Below are positions 7,275 through 15,932 of a stretch of DNA of 64,000 bases, one piece after another; the first letter of the stretch is position 1, and every line of letters begins with the position of its first letter. Position numbers and translations under genes: made by a program. Source of the DNA: Hyphomonadaceae bacterium UBA1849 (GTDB taxonomy: Bacteria; Pseudomonadota; Alphaproteobacteria; Caulobacterales; Hyphomonadaceae); the NCBI GenBank assembly GCA_002338565.1, contig DDIN01000008.1:1419280-1483279 (forward strand), given 5' to 3'. Below the pieces are notes generated by a model. That model was not told the DNA's origin. It saw only the letters and a program-made list of their open reading frames with translations, and did no database searches.

Positions 7275-8282
7275 ATGGCAGTTCGCGTCGCGATTAATGG
7301 TTTTGGACGTATTGGTCGACTGGTTCTCCGCTCTATCATCGAGCACAACCGTGATGACATTAAAGTTGTCGCAATCAACGATCTCGGTCCGGTCGCGACA
7401 AACGCGCACCTCCTGCAGTTCGACTCCGTACACGGCAAGCTTCCGGTTCCTGTCGAAGTAGACGGCGAAACCATCAAAGCTGGCAATCAGGAATTCCTCT
7501 GCACAGCGGTTCGTGACCCGAAAGAGCTGCCATGGCGCGAAATGGATGTTGATATCGCTCTTGAGTGTACCGGCATCTTCACCGCGCGCGACAAAGCTGC
7601 AATGCACCTCGAAGCTGGCGCAAAGCGCGTTCTCGTTTCTGCTCCGGCATCCGGCGCTGACAAGACAATCGTTTACGGTGTGAACCATGACACGCTGACA
7701 AAAGACGATCTCGTTGTTTCCAACGCGTCTTGCACAACAAACTGCCTGTCTCCGGTAGCCAAAGTCCTCAACGACGCGATCGGCATTGAGCGCGGCATGA
7801 TGACAACAATTCACTCTTACACAGGTGACCAGCCTACGCTCGACCGTATGCATGGCGACCTGTACCGCGCACGTGCGGCTGCAATGTCCATGATCCCGAC
7901 ATCTACAGGCGCGGCGAAAGCTGTTGGCCTGGTTCTGCCGGAACTGAACGGCAAGCTGGACGGTTTCTCAATGCGAGTTCCAACTCCGAACGTGTCTGTT
8001 GTTGACCTGAAGTTCATCGCCAAGAAAGACACATCAGTCGACGAGATCAATAACGCGATCAAAGCGGCGTCTGATGGCGCTCTGAAAGGCGTTCTTGGCT
8101 ACACATACGCGCCGAACGTCTCAACCGACTTCAACCATGACGACCACTCTTCTATCTTCCACATGGAACAGACCAAAGTCATGGACGGCAATTTCTGCTC
8201 TGTTCTCAGCTGGTATGACAATGAGTGGGGCTTCGCGACCCGCATGTCTGACACAGCAGTTGCTATGGCAAAGCTTATCTAG
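7275..8282 (+). CDS. gap: Glyceraldehyde-3-phosphate dehydrogenase, type I
   Basis: Oxidises and phosphorylates glyceraldehyde-3-phosphate with NAD(P); central glycolysis and gluconeogenesis in the cytoplasm. A 335-residue protein. The Rossmann motif INGFGRIGRL is at residues about 6-15, and the catalytic Cys153 lies in SNASCTTNC. The start at 7275 is fixed by GGAGGT at 7265-7270; an ATG 39 bases earlier has no such site. It heads a glycolytic block (gap, methyltransferase, pgk, fda), but a terminator follows it, so pgk and fda are probably transcribed separately. Confidence 0.97.
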   Translation: MAVRVAINGFGRIGRLVLRSIIEHNRDDIKVVAINDLGPVATNAHLLQFDSVHGKLPVPVEVDGETIKAGNQEFLCTAVRDPKELPWREMDVDIALECTGIFTARDKAAMHLEAGAKRVLVSAPASGADKTIVYGVNHDTLTKDDLVVSNASCTTNCLSPVAKVLNDAIGIERGMMTTIHSYTGDQPTLDRMHGDLYRARAAAMSMIPTSTGAAKAVGLVLPELNGKLDGFSMRVPTPNVSVVDLKFIAKKDTSVDEINNAIKAASDGALKGVLGYTYAPNVSTDFNHDDHSSIFHMEQTKVMDGNFCSVLSWYDNEWGFATRMSDTAVAMAKLI

Positions 8283-8309
8283 TTTCAGCGCTTACGCTGA
8301 TCTGATTAG

Positions 8310-8346
8310 AAGCCCGGTACGTTTTGCGTGCCGGGCTTTGTGTTTT
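8310..8346 (+). terminator. Rho-independent terminator of gap
   Basis: AAGCCCGGTACG (8310-8321) pairs with CGTGCCGGGCTT (8327-8338) with one wobble pair, followed by TTTGTGTTTT. Confidence 0.85.
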
Positions 8347-8486
8347 GGGTCTCATCGAAGAATCCGCACGTCTTGCATGCAAAATGTATGAAATAGCCGG
8401 TTTCAATTGTCCCATGTGCTGGACATTACGCCATTGTGAGGTATGTCTCACGCCGGTATCTGGGTTGAGTTAAGCGGGGGCGTATC

Positions 8487-9122
8487 TTGTCTCAAGGCAT
8501 TCCAAAGGAATTCTGGGACGCAAGATTTTCGGAAGACGGTTTTGCCTATGGCGATCGTCCAAGCCGCCTGTTGCTCGGCTGGTCCGATCTTATCGCTTCA
8601 AATTGCAAAACAGCGCTGGTGCCTGCGTCCGGTCAGGGACGTGATGCGGTTTTTCTGGCCGAGCTTGGTCTTGATGTGACCGCTGTTGATATCTCACCTG
8701 TCGGCCTGGAGCGCACAGCGGAGCTTGCCGCGCGCAAGGGTGTGTCCGTGAAAACAATCGAGGCAGATCTGTTCGCCTGGGCATGGCCAGAGGCCAAGTT
8801 TGACCTTGTGGCATCCATGTTTGCCCATGTGCCATCTGCAGTCCGCCCGCACCTTCATTCCCATTTTTCAAAGTCGCTCGCTCCGGGCGGCTTTGTCTTT
8901 TTGGAGGGGTTCACTAAGGACCAGATCGGATATCAGGAAAAATACCAGTCTGGCGGACCGCCAGATGTCGACATGCTCTACAGCGCGGAAGATATCCGCT
9001 CTGATTTCGAGGGCCTTCGCGAAGAGTCTCTGCTGACAGGCATTGAGCGACTCGAAGAGGGTCCCTATCACACAGGCCCGGCAGCATTACTGCGCGCGGT
9101 TTTTACAAAAGCAGGGAATTGA
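8487..9122 (+). CDS. Class I SAM-dependent methyltransferase (TPMT/TehB-like)
   Basis: A 211-residue cytoplasmic methyltransferase. The N-terminus PKEFWDARFSEDGFAYGDRPS followed by motif I (ALVPASGQGRDAVFLAELG) and the acidic end of beta 2 (VTAVDIS) is characteristic of small thiopurine/tellurite-methyltransferase-like enzymes; the substrate is unknown. It starts with TTG at 8487, behind a GCGGGGG ribosome-binding stretch; no other in-frame start precedes conserved sequence. Its stop is three bases before the ATG of pgk, so translation of the two is likely coupled, an unusual partner for a glycolytic gene. Confidence 0.85.
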   Translation: MSQGIPKEFWDARFSEDGFAYGDRPSRLLLGWSDLIASNCKTALVPASGQGRDAVFLAELGLDVTAVDISPVGLERTAELAARKGVSVKTIEADLFAWAWPEAKFDLVASMFAHVPSAVRPHLHSHFSKSLAPGGFVFLEGFTKDQIGYQEKYQSGGPPDVDMLYSAEDIRSDFEGLREESLLTGIERLEEGPYHTGPAALLRAVFTKAGN

Positions 9123-9125
9123 TGA

Positions 9126-10322
9126 ATGGCTGATTTTAACCGCATTGACGACGCAGGCGATCTGACTGGCAAAACGGCGCTGGTTCGTGTCGATTTCAAC
9201 GTGCCAATGGCGGATGGCAAAGTCAGTGATGATACGCGTCTGGTTTCGGCTGTAGACACTGTGAATGCTTTGCGTGCCAAGGGCGCGAAAGTCGCACTGC
9301 TCGCCCACTTTGGTCGACCGAAAGGTGAGCGCATGGCAGAGATGAGCCTCGCGCCTATCGCGCCTGCTTTTGCTAAGGTGATCGGACATCCGGTTGCCTT
9401 CTATGAGGATTGTAAAGGCGAGGGCGCAAAAGCGGCGATTGAGGCTCTGGACGAAACCGGCATCATCCTTCTTGAAAACACACGCTATCATAAGGGCGAA
9501 GAGAAGAACGATCCGGAGCTGGCCTCTGAAATGGCAAAGCTCGGCGATATCTTCGTGTCTGACGCTTTCTCTGCTGCGCACCGTGCGCACGTTTCGACTG
9601 TGGGTCTCGCAGATCACCTTCCGGCCTATGCAGGTAAGAGCATGGAACGCGAGCTTGATGCACTGAACGCAGCGCTCGGCGCGCCGGAGCGTCCGGTTGT
9701 GGCGGTTGTCGGCGGCGCGAAAGTGTCCTCCAAGATTGACCTTCTGAAGAACCTCGTCGCGAAAGTGGATTACCTTGTCATTGGCGGCGGTATGGCGAAC
9801 ACCTTCCTCGCAGCGCGCGGCACGGATGTGGGCAAATCTCTGTGCGAGCATGACCTTGCGGATACTGCCAAAGAGATTGAAGCCAACGCGAAAGCGGCTG
9901 GCTGCGAGCTGGTCCTGCCGGTTGATCTGGTCTGCGCCAAAGAGTTCGCAGCGAACGCGCCAAACCGCATTTGCAGCCTGCCGGAAGTCGAAGCCGACGA
10001 GATGATCCTCGATGCCGGTCCGGCGACTGTGACCCGTATTGAAACGGTTATGGATGCCGCGAAGACCCTTATCTGGAACGGCCCGCTGGGCGCGTTCGAA
10101 ATCGAGCCATTTGATGCAGCAACGGTAGCGGCGGCTCAGGCGGCTGCGGATCGCTGCGAGAAAGGCTCTCTCATCGCTGTTGCGGGCGGCGGTGACACAG
10201 TTGCTGCGCTGAACCATGCAAAGGCAGCAGACCGCTTCACCTTCATCTCCACCGCGGGTGGCGCATTCCTTGAATGGATGGAAGGCAAAGCGCTTCCGGG
10301 TGTGGAAGCACTCAAGAAATAA
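9126..10322 (+). CDS. pgk: Phosphoglycerate kinase
   Basis: Catalyses reversible phosphate transfer from 1,3-bisphosphoglycerate to ADP in glycolysis. The 398 residues fit the family. The N-terminal domain carries VRVDFNVPMADGKVSDDTR and the basic substrate-binding segment HFGRPKGER. The C-terminal nucleotide-binding domain carries VVGGAKVSSKIDLL, IWNGPLGAFEIEPF and VAGGGDTVAAL. The start ATG lies three bases after the methyltransferase stop. fda follows after 65 bp, and the three genes probably form one operon. Confidence 0.97.
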   Translation: MADFNRIDDAGDLTGKTALVRVDFNVPMADGKVSDDTRLVSAVDTVNALRAKGAKVALLAHFGRPKGERMAEMSLAPIAPAFAKVIGHPVAFYEDCKGEGAKAAIEALDETGIILLENTRYHKGEEKNDPELASEMAKLGDIFVSDAFSAAHRAHVSTVGLADHLPAYAGKSMERELDALNAALGAPERPVVAVVGGAKVSSKIDLLKNLVAKVDYLVIGGGMANTFLAARGTDVGKSLCEHDLADTAKEIEANAKAAGCELVLPVDLVCAKEFAANAPNRICSLPEVEADEMILDAGPATVTRIETVMDAAKTLIWNGPLGAFEIEPFDAATVAAAQAAADRCEKGSLIAVAGGGDTVAALNHAKAADRFTFISTAGGAFLEWMEGKALPGVEALKK

Positions 10323-10387
10323 TAGCGGCAGGTTTCACTGTCAGAACGATACTCATTTCATAGTCACATAAGCAGGGACATAAGACG

Positions 10388-11278
10388 ATGAACGCAGAAA
10401 TGGCCAAACAGGCTGCAGAAAAAGACGGCTTTATTGCAGCGCTCGACCAATCAGGTGGTTCTACACCAAAAGCGCTGCGCCTTTATGGTGTTGAGGAAAG
10501 CGCTTACTCAAATGATGAGGAGATGTTTGGCCTCATCCACGACATGCGTGCGCGTATCATCAAGTCTCCTGCATTCACGGGCGAGAAAGTTATCGGCGCA
10601 ATCCTGTTCGAACGCACAATGGATGGCGATATCGATGGCACACCAACAGCCGAGTATCTCTGGAATGAGTGCGGCGTTGTTCCATTCCTGAAAATCGACA
10701 AAGGCCTCGCTGACGAAGAAAACGGCGTTCAGGTCATGAAGCCAAACCCGGACCTCGACAAGCTGCTTGAAAAAGCCGTTTCCAAAGGCATTTTCGGCAC
10801 GAAAATGCGTTCTAACATCAACTCTGCAAACGCTGGCGGTATCGCAGCTGTCGTTGAGCAACAGTTTGAAGTTGGCAAGCAGATCCTCGCTGCAGGCCTG
10901 ATGCCGATCATCGAGCCTGAAGTGAACATCAACGCGCCGGACAAGGCTGAAGCTGAAGATATTTTGCTCGCGGAAATCACTAAGCAGCTCGACGCTCTGC
11001 CAGAAGGCACGCAGGTCATGCTGAAGCTTACTCTGCCGGAAACACCTAACCACTATAAGCCGCTGGTAGACCACCCGGCTGTTATGCGTGTGGTGGCTCT
11101 GTCTGGCGGTTATTCCCGCGAAGACTCAAATGCAAAGCTCGCACAGAACACAGGCGTTATCGCAAGCTTCTCCCGCGCGCTGACTGAAGGCCTTTCTGCG
11201 CAGCAGTCTGACGAGGAGTTCAACTCTATGCTCGCAGAGACAATCGACGCGATCTGCGAGGCGTCAAAAGCAGGCTGA
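10388..11278 (+). CDS. fda: Class I fructose-bisphosphate aldolase
   Basis: Cleaves fructose-1,6-bisphosphate to dihydroxyacetone phosphate and glyceraldehyde-3-phosphate through a Schiff base, without metal. A 296-residue protein of the short bacterial class I type. Recognisable parts are AALDQSGGSTPKALR near the N-terminus, KMRSNINSAN, the IIEPEVNI strand and VMLKLTLPE, in which Lys213 is the likely Schiff-base residue by position. It is the last gene of the methyltransferase-pgk-fda run and is followed by a clear terminator. No class II aldolase is present in the window. Confidence 0.93.
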   Translation: MNAEMAKQAAEKDGFIAALDQSGGSTPKALRLYGVEESAYSNDEEMFGLIHDMRARIIKSPAFTGEKVIGAILFERTMDGDIDGTPTAEYLWNECGVVPFLKIDKGLADEENGVQVMKPNPDLDKLLEKAVSKGIFGTKMRSNINSANAGGIAAVVEQQFEVGKQILAAGLMPIIEPEVNINAPDKAEAEDILLAEITKQLDALPEGTQVMLKLTLPETPNHYKPLVDHPAVMRVVALSGGYSREDSNAKLAQNTGVIASFSRALTEGLSAQQSDEEFNSMLAETIDAICEASKAG

Positions 11279-11327
11279 TAGTTAAGCCTTGCTTGAGGAA
11301 CCAATCGTTCCTTCAGAATTGAGAAAC

Positions 11328-11355
11328 CCCTCACCGCGCTGGTGAGGGTTTTTTT
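11328..11355 (+). terminator. Rho-independent terminator of fda
   Basis: CCCTCACC (11328-11335) pairs with GGTGAGGG (11341-11348) around GCGCT and is followed by seven T. The remaining space to 11542 holds only a small CAGGGT/ACCCTG hairpin (11368-11383) and no gene I can support. Confidence 0.9.
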
Positions 11356-11542
11356 GTATCTAGCGGGCAGGGTGACCACCCTGTGACAGATCGTGAAATG
11401 CGCTCCAGAATGTGGTCAGGTCGCTTTGCGTGCCAAAGCGAATACCTGTGCTGGATGTCGATTTTCCTCTCAAGGTCTGCTCCTTATTCTGATTGCAGAC
11501 CCTGTCTTTAATTTCTCAAGTCAGGTTGAGATCAAGCGTGTG

Positions 11543-11911
11543 TTATTCGGCCTCGCCCGTATAGGGCGCGCAAGTCACGCCCTGAAGTGTGCGGATCAGA
11601 CCGCCGTCCTGATCAACGAGGACGCACGCCCCGTCACGCAGCTCCAGCCCATAGCTTGTCGGTAGCGCCGGATTATTGCCTTCAAACGGTCCCGCAGGTG
11701 GAGGCAGGATCGTTACAACAGGCGTAACCAGCGGATCATCGGCGCCGAGCTCAACATTGGCCCGGCCAGTCATCTCGCGAAGCTCTGCCATAAGCGGCGC
11801 CAGTTCAGCGTCACTGGCCAGAACGGCAGGCACGGGCGCGTCGCCGACAGGATGGGCGCAGGCGGCCAGGCTCGCCAACGCCGTTATGAACGCAAAACCG
11901 GCTTTCAGCAT
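11543..11911 (-). CDS. Small hypothetical lipoprotein paired with S41 peptidase
   Basis: A 122-residue protein without a recognised family. The N-terminus is a lipoprotein signal with lipobox LAAC (Cys18), followed by a short Ala/Pro-rich part and a region containing two further Cys (near residues 95 and 114) that could form a disulphide in the periplasm. Its ATG lies two bases after the stop of the S41 peptidase gene, so the two are co-translated and likely act together. The function is unknown. Confidence 0.7.
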   Translation of the reverse strand: MLKAGFAFITALASLAACAHPVGDAPVPAVLASDAELAPLMAELREMTGRANVELGADDPLVTPVVTILPPPAGPFEGNNPALPTSYGLELRDGACVLVDQDGGLIRTLQGVTCAPYTGEAE

Positions 11912-11913
11912 GA

Positions 11914-13608
11914 TCAGTTCACTCCGGTGAGGTCACGGCTATTCTCAAGAATGTCGCGCGCTTCGGTGAAAGGCGATGTCCGGATAGCAAGTTGCTGGCC
12001 CGGAATGCGATCGAACACCGTTTCAGGTGAACCTGGCGCAACCCCGGTAGATGCCGAGGACGAGAACGGCACAGGCGGGCAGGCACTATTCTCTGCGTAG
12101 TAGAGCGCTGTCTCAAGAAGGTTCTCGCCCGCTGTACCGAGCGGGTTAGAGAGGTCATCAGCGACCGTGCAGCCCGGCAGGCGCTCACCGAAGGCAAAGC
12201 TGTTATCCTGAGGCACAAAGCCGTCCGCATAATCGCCAAATCCGACATTGTTCACGCCCTGAAACTGGATCGTGTAGAAGGTCGTGCCGCAATTGTCTGT
12301 CGGGTAAAAGCCATATGGCTTGCCGCAGGTAATGTCGCCGATCAGCACGACTTCGATACCTACACCGCGCAGGCCGTTAATGACGGCTTCACTGGCGCTG
12401 CATGTGCCGCCCGTTGAGAGAATGAATACGCGCGGCAAATCAAGTGATGGCAGGGGCGTTCCATTCGGCAGGGAGAAGCCAAGTCCGGTCGCATAAAACG
12501 GGATCGGTTCGTTCACCTGACCGGTAACCGGGTTGCGGTTGCCTGCGTCGTCGTTGAACTGGAGCAGTTCGAATGTCTGGCCAGTAGTCGGCGTTGGGCC
12601 CGCCACCATGTAAGACAGCTGCGAGGCGACTGCGAGAAGCCCGCCGCCATTATAGCGAAGGTCCAGAACAAGGTCTGTCACATTACCGTCTGCCATAGTC
12701 TGGATAGCATCGCGGATCGCTTCTTCAGACGTGGTCGGGCTGAACGTATTGAACAGGATGTAGCCGACCTTGTTCGCGCCCTGATCAATGATCTCGGTCC
12801 GGTTCACCGGCGATGGTGCAATATTGGCTGATGTGACGGTGACGGTGCGGGCTGTCTCACCGACATCGCGCACCACGAAAGTGTGTGACTCGCCGGCGGT
12901 TGCCGGAAACAGACCTGCATTCAGAGTATCAACGTCAGCCTGACTGCCGCCATTTACAACATCGACCCCGTCAATCTGCAGGATTTGGGCACCGCGCTGG
13001 AATGGGGCTTCACCGCTAACCGGTGTGGAAGCTGGTGAGTTTGGCTCGGTAAACACAACGCGCACATCGCGCGGCGGCGCAGAAGCATAAATCGCAAAGC
13101 GCGCGCCATAGCCTGAAGTCGGTGCTGCGGTGCGCTGCGCCAGATATTCAGTCGTTGGCTGATAGAAGTGGAAGTCGTCCTTGTCCTCGCCGGATGGCGT
13201 TGTCTCTGTTGTGAGCAGCACGTCGAAATAGACTTCAGGATTGGAGAAGTTATACGGGTTCTGGTCCGTGACTTCGTCATTCCAGAGATAGGTTTCTTCC
13301 GTCCAGGAGCGTAACCAGAAGAGTTCATCGCCGAGTGTGCCTTGAACGTCCGTGTAAGGATTGCCTTCAATATCGACGCCCACGCGCGGCACTTCGCACT
13401 GGTCTTTAAAGCTGCTCGCTGCCGGGAAGACGCCGCGCGTATAGGTCGGCTGCGTCTGAGTAGGCGTCGGTGTAGGTGTAGGGGTTGGTGTCGGAACAGG
13501 CACAGGCGCAACAGTTGTGCCGCCACCACCTCCGCCGCCGCTACACGCGGTCAGTAATCCTGCGAAAAGGGCGATCGTCAGAAGGGATGGCTTTAGGCCC
13601 GGGCGCAT
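11914..13608 (-). CDS. S41-family (C-terminal processing type) peptidase lipoprotein
   Basis: A 564-residue exported serine peptidase. The lipobox LLTAC (Cys22) is followed directly by Ser and seven Gly, then a Pro-Thr dipeptide repeat (residues about 36-52) that would form an extended tether. A PDZ-like region (GAQILQIDGVDVVNGG, near residue 210) precedes the catalytic domain with VTDLVLDLRYNGGG, the nucleophile segment GGTCSASEAVINGL (near residue 400) and the general-base Lys in ITCGKPYGFY (near 425). It is therefore a Ser-Lys peptidase anchored to a membrane and facing the periplasm or surface. The substrate is unknown. It is co-translated with the small lipoprotein gene. Confidence 0.88.
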   Translation of the reverse strand: MRPGLKPSLLTIALFAGLLTACSGGGGGGGTTVAPVPVPTPTPTPTPTPTQTQPTYTRGVFPAASSFKDQCEVPRVGVDIEGNPYTDVQGTLGDELFWLRSWTEETYLWNDEVTDQNPYNFSNPEVYFDVLLTTETTPSGEDKDDFHFYQPTTEYLAQRTAAPTSGYGARFAIYASAPPRDVRVVFTEPNSPASTPVSGEAPFQRGAQILQIDGVDVVNGGSQADVDTLNAGLFPATAGESHTFVVRDVGETARTVTVTSANIAPSPVNRTEIIDQGANKVGYILFNTFSPTTSEEAIRDAIQTMADGNVTDLVLDLRYNGGGLLAVASQLSYMVAGPTPTTGQTFELLQFNDDAGNRNPVTGQVNEPIPFYATGLGFSLPNGTPLPSLDLPRVFILSTGGTCSASEAVINGLRGVGIEVVLIGDITCGKPYGFYPTDNCGTTFYTIQFQGVNNVGFGDYADGFVPQDNSFAFGERLPGCTVADDLSNPLGTAGENLLETALYYAENSACPPVPFSSSASTGVAPGSPETVFDRIPGQQLAIRTSPFTEARDILENSRDLTGVN

Positions 13609-13703
13609 TTTGGAATGTCCTGTTCAACAATACTGTAAAACAGAAACGTTAGTGCGACGGACGCTCAAGTAAACCTGAATTGACCGTTCGCACTGAGATT
13701 TGA

Positions 13704-14117
13704 TCACTCGGCAGGGGTGTATGACTGTAAAAGTTCAATCAGATAGCCGTCAGGGTCACGTGCGAAGCCGATGATCGCGTTGTGGATTTCAGGCACCCGC
13801 TCAGGTTCTTTCACGACCTGATGGCCCGCATCCCGGATTGCTTTGGCCGTTTCCATCACATTGGCGAACTGGAAGACGAGCTTCACAGGCAGGCGTGTGA
13901 CATTGCGATCCTTGCCATCGGTGAATTTCATCAGGACGACTTTATGGTCTGCGCCCGGATATTGAAGAACTACCTCTTCCATATTCGGCAATGAAATGCG
14001 GTTCACTTCATCAAGCCCCAGAACATCGCGGTAAAAGGCGGTGGAGACTTCCAGATCACTGACAGCAATGCCCATCGCAAAGAGCCGCGATTGCATAAGT
14101 GTTTGTGTATCCGCCAT
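13704..14117 (-). CDS. VOC-family (glyoxalase/bleomycin-resistance fold) protein
   Basis: A 137-residue cytoplasmic protein with two beta-alpha-beta-beta-beta units. MGIAVSDLEVSTAFYRDVLGLDE opens the fold, and FARDPDGYLIELLQSY is the typical end with its metal-ligand Glu position. It shares FTDGxxRNVTxLPVKxV and GFARDPDGYLIE with the exported VOC lipoprotein encoded 22 bp upstream, so the two are tandem duplicates, one exported and one not. The reaction is unknown; glyoxalase-like isomerase or dioxygenase-like activities occur in the superfamily. Confidence 0.85.
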   Translation of the reverse strand: MADTQTLMQSRLFAMGIAVSDLEVSTAFYRDVLGLDEVNRISLPNMEEVVLQYPGADHKVVLMKFTDGKDRNVTRLPVKLVFQFANVMETAKAIRDAGHQVVKEPERVPEIHNAIIGFARDPDGYLIELLQSYTPAE

Positions 14118-14139
14118 GAAAGCCTCCCCTGAGTGTTCG

Positions 14140-14622
14140 TTATGGCTGAGTTGGCAGAATTTCGATCAGATATCCATCCGGATCACGGGCAAAACCGACA
14201 ATTGCGCCACCTACCTCTGCGGAAGGTATTGGCTCGCGTACAATCTCATAACCAGCTGCACGGATATTGGCCGCCAGAGCGGCAGGGTCTGGAACGCGTA
14301 GCACGATCTTTACCGGCAGGTTGGTGACATTGCGCTCAATCCCGTCTGTGTATTCCATCAGCACAATCGCGCTGCCGCCATTTGGCGCGACGAGCACGAT
14401 CTCATCCATGTGAGAGATCTCGAATGTCGCGATAGCGCGCATGCCCAGCGTGTCCTGATAGAACGCCATGCTGGTTTCAAGACTGGTGACGCCGATACCG
14501 ACGGCTGAGACAGCCACGTCGACATTCGGTGTTGGAACCGAGTCGGCTTCCTGCGCTGTAGATGTGCATCCGACCGCCAGAAGCGCCGCCGTGATAAGCC
14601 CCGTTTTCAGAATATATTTCAT
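14140..14622 (-). CDS. Exported VOC-family lipoprotein
   Basis: A 160-residue protein. Residues 1-19 are a lipoprotein signal with lipobox AVGC (Cys19), followed by a short linker and one complete VOC domain (VGIGVTSLETSMAFYQDTLGM to FARDPDGYLIEIL). VOC enzymes are normally cytoplasmic, so lipidation and export are unusual. It is the first gene of a minus-strand pair with its non-exported sister at 13704-14117. A periplasmic small-molecule-binding or detoxification role is inference only. Confidence 0.85.
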   Translation of the reverse strand: MKYILKTGLITAALLAVGCTSTAQEADSVPTPNVDVAVSAVGIGVTSLETSMAFYQDTLGMRAIATFEISHMDEIVLVAPNGGSAIVLMEYTDGIERNVTNLPVKIVLRVPDPAALAANIRAAGYEIVREPIPSAEVGGAIVGFARDPDGYLIEILPTQP

Positions 14623-14712
14623 GATACCTCCCTATATTTAACTTAGCTTTATACGCTGTAGAGAAAACGACAAGACTTGACCGTCAGGGTATTTTCGCTT
14701 TCTGACTGCGGG

Positions 14713-15369
14713 ATGGACCATCGCACTCGCCTTTATCTCATCACGCCGCCTGTCATTACTGATCTTGGGGCGTTCGAAACCGATCTTTTAAGTGCGCTCG
14801 ACGCGGGCGATGTCGCATGCCTGCAGGTGCGGCTGAAGGGTGCAGATGGGAAGACAGTCGACGTGGACGCGACGCGCCGGTTTGGCGAAAAACTCATTGA
14901 GAAAGTTCAGGCGCGCGACGTCGCTGTCATCATCAATGATCGCGCAGATCTGGCAGCAGAGCTTGGCGCGGACGGCGTGCATATCGGCCAGTCCGACGGC
15001 ACATTCAAAGACGCCAAGAAATGGGTGGGCGAGCACGGCATTGTTGGCGTGACCTGTCACGATAGTCGCCATCTGGCGATGGTCGCTGGCGAGCAGGGCG
15101 CAGATTATGTCGCCTTTGGTGCTTTCTGCCCGACAGAGACAAAAGAGGCGCCGACACAGGCCGAACCTGAACTCCTAACCTGGTGGCAAGAAATGATGGA
15201 GCTGCCTTGCGTGGCTATTGGCGGTATCACGCCAGCCAATGCAGAGCCTCTGGTTCAGGCGGGCGCTGATTTCCTCGCGGTCTCCGGTGGCGTCTGGAAA
15301 CATGAAGCAGGTGCAGCCGCTGCGGTGGCAGACCTGAACGCGATCTTTGATCGGGTCGCTGGCGCTTAG
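14713..15369 (+). CDS. thiE: Thiamine-phosphate synthase
   Basis: Couples HMP pyrophosphate with the thiazole phosphate to make thiamine phosphate; cytoplasmic TIM barrel. Started at ATG 14713 (MDHRTRLYLITPP), giving 218 residues, the usual size; a TTG 36 bases earlier adds only unconserved sequence. Visible motifs are CLQVRLKG, VAVIINDRADLAAELGADGV, HIGQSDG, GVTCHD, VAFGAFCPTETK and AIGGITPANA. The thiazole-side and kinase genes are not adjacent, although thiD lies 18 kb downstream. The next gene starts one base after its stop. Confidence 0.92.
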   Translation: MDHRTRLYLITPPVITDLGAFETDLLSALDAGDVACLQVRLKGADGKTVDVDATRRFGEKLIEKVQARDVAVIINDRADLAAELGADGVHIGQSDGTFKDAKKWVGEHGIVGVTCHDSRHLAMVAGEQGADYVAFGAFCPTETKEAPTQAEPELLTWWQEMMELPCVAIGGITPANAEPLVQAGADFLAVSGGVWKHEAGAAAAVADLNAIFDRVAGA

Positions 15370-15370
15370 A

Positions 15371-15820
15371 ATGGCTGGCAATTGGTGGGAAACCGTTCCG
15401 CTCAAGGATATGAGCGAGGATCAGTGGGAAGCCCTCTGTGATGGCTGCGCGAAATGCTGCCTTGTAAAGCTCGAGGACGAGGACACCGGTGAGATCGCCT
15501 ATACGCGTCTTCACTGCAAGCTGCTGGATGCTGAAACCTGCCGCTGTTCGAACTATGAGAACCGCAAACAGTTCGTTCCTGATTGCGTAAAGCTGACGCC
15601 GGATAATCTCGGCGCGCTGAAATGGATGCCGAAAACCTGCGCCTATCGTTTGATCCATGAAGGCAAATCACTCGAACACTGGCATCCGCTGATTTCGGGG
15701 GAGCAAAGCTCTGTCCACCGGCAGGATCATTCTATTATGGGGCGGACGGTCTCTGAAGATACGGTCTTTGAGGGTGACGAGTTCGACTGGATTGTCGACT
15801 GGGAAGGCAACGAGCCTTAG
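15371..15820 (+). CDS. YcgN-family cysteine-cluster protein (UPF0260)
   Basis: A 149-residue cytoplasmic protein with the family pattern DGCAKCCLVKLEDEDTGE, then CKLLD..TCRCSNY, C (in FVPDCVKL) and TCAYR, eight or so cysteines that suggest an iron-sulphur cluster or zinc site. The family's biochemical role is unknown. The ATG at 15371 comes one base after the thiE stop, so translation is coupled. An in-frame start 24 bases earlier would overlap thiE and lacks support. Confidence 0.9.
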   Translation: MAGNWWETVPLKDMSEDQWEALCDGCAKCCLVKLEDEDTGEIAYTRLHCKLLDAETCRCSNYENRKQFVPDCVKLTPDNLGALKWMPKTCAYRLIHEGKSLEHWHPLISGEQSSVHRQDHSIMGRTVSEDTVFEGDEFDWIVDWEGNEP

Positions 15821-15932
15821 CGCCCCGCCGCGAAGCATTCAGGCCCCGCGCACCGGAATGTGACATTCGGTGGTTTGCGCGTGATGGGTGACGGGGCTAG
15901 CAGTACTCGCACCAGTTTATCAGGAGGGTGTG

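Noticed and set aside
9087..10217. A 376-codon minus-strand open frame across pgk
   Set aside because: It is entirely antisense to an unmistakable pgk, Arg/His-rich and without family resemblance; a by-product of codon bias.
11393..11665. Open frame of 90 codons after the fda terminator
   Set aside because: It overlaps the end of the lipoprotein gene on the other strand, has no ribosome-binding site and no recognisable sequence.
13400..13555. CRISPR-like or microsatellite repeats in the S41 peptidase gene
   Set aside because: The repeats are coding: a Gly run and Pro-Thr dipeptides forming the lipoprotein tether.
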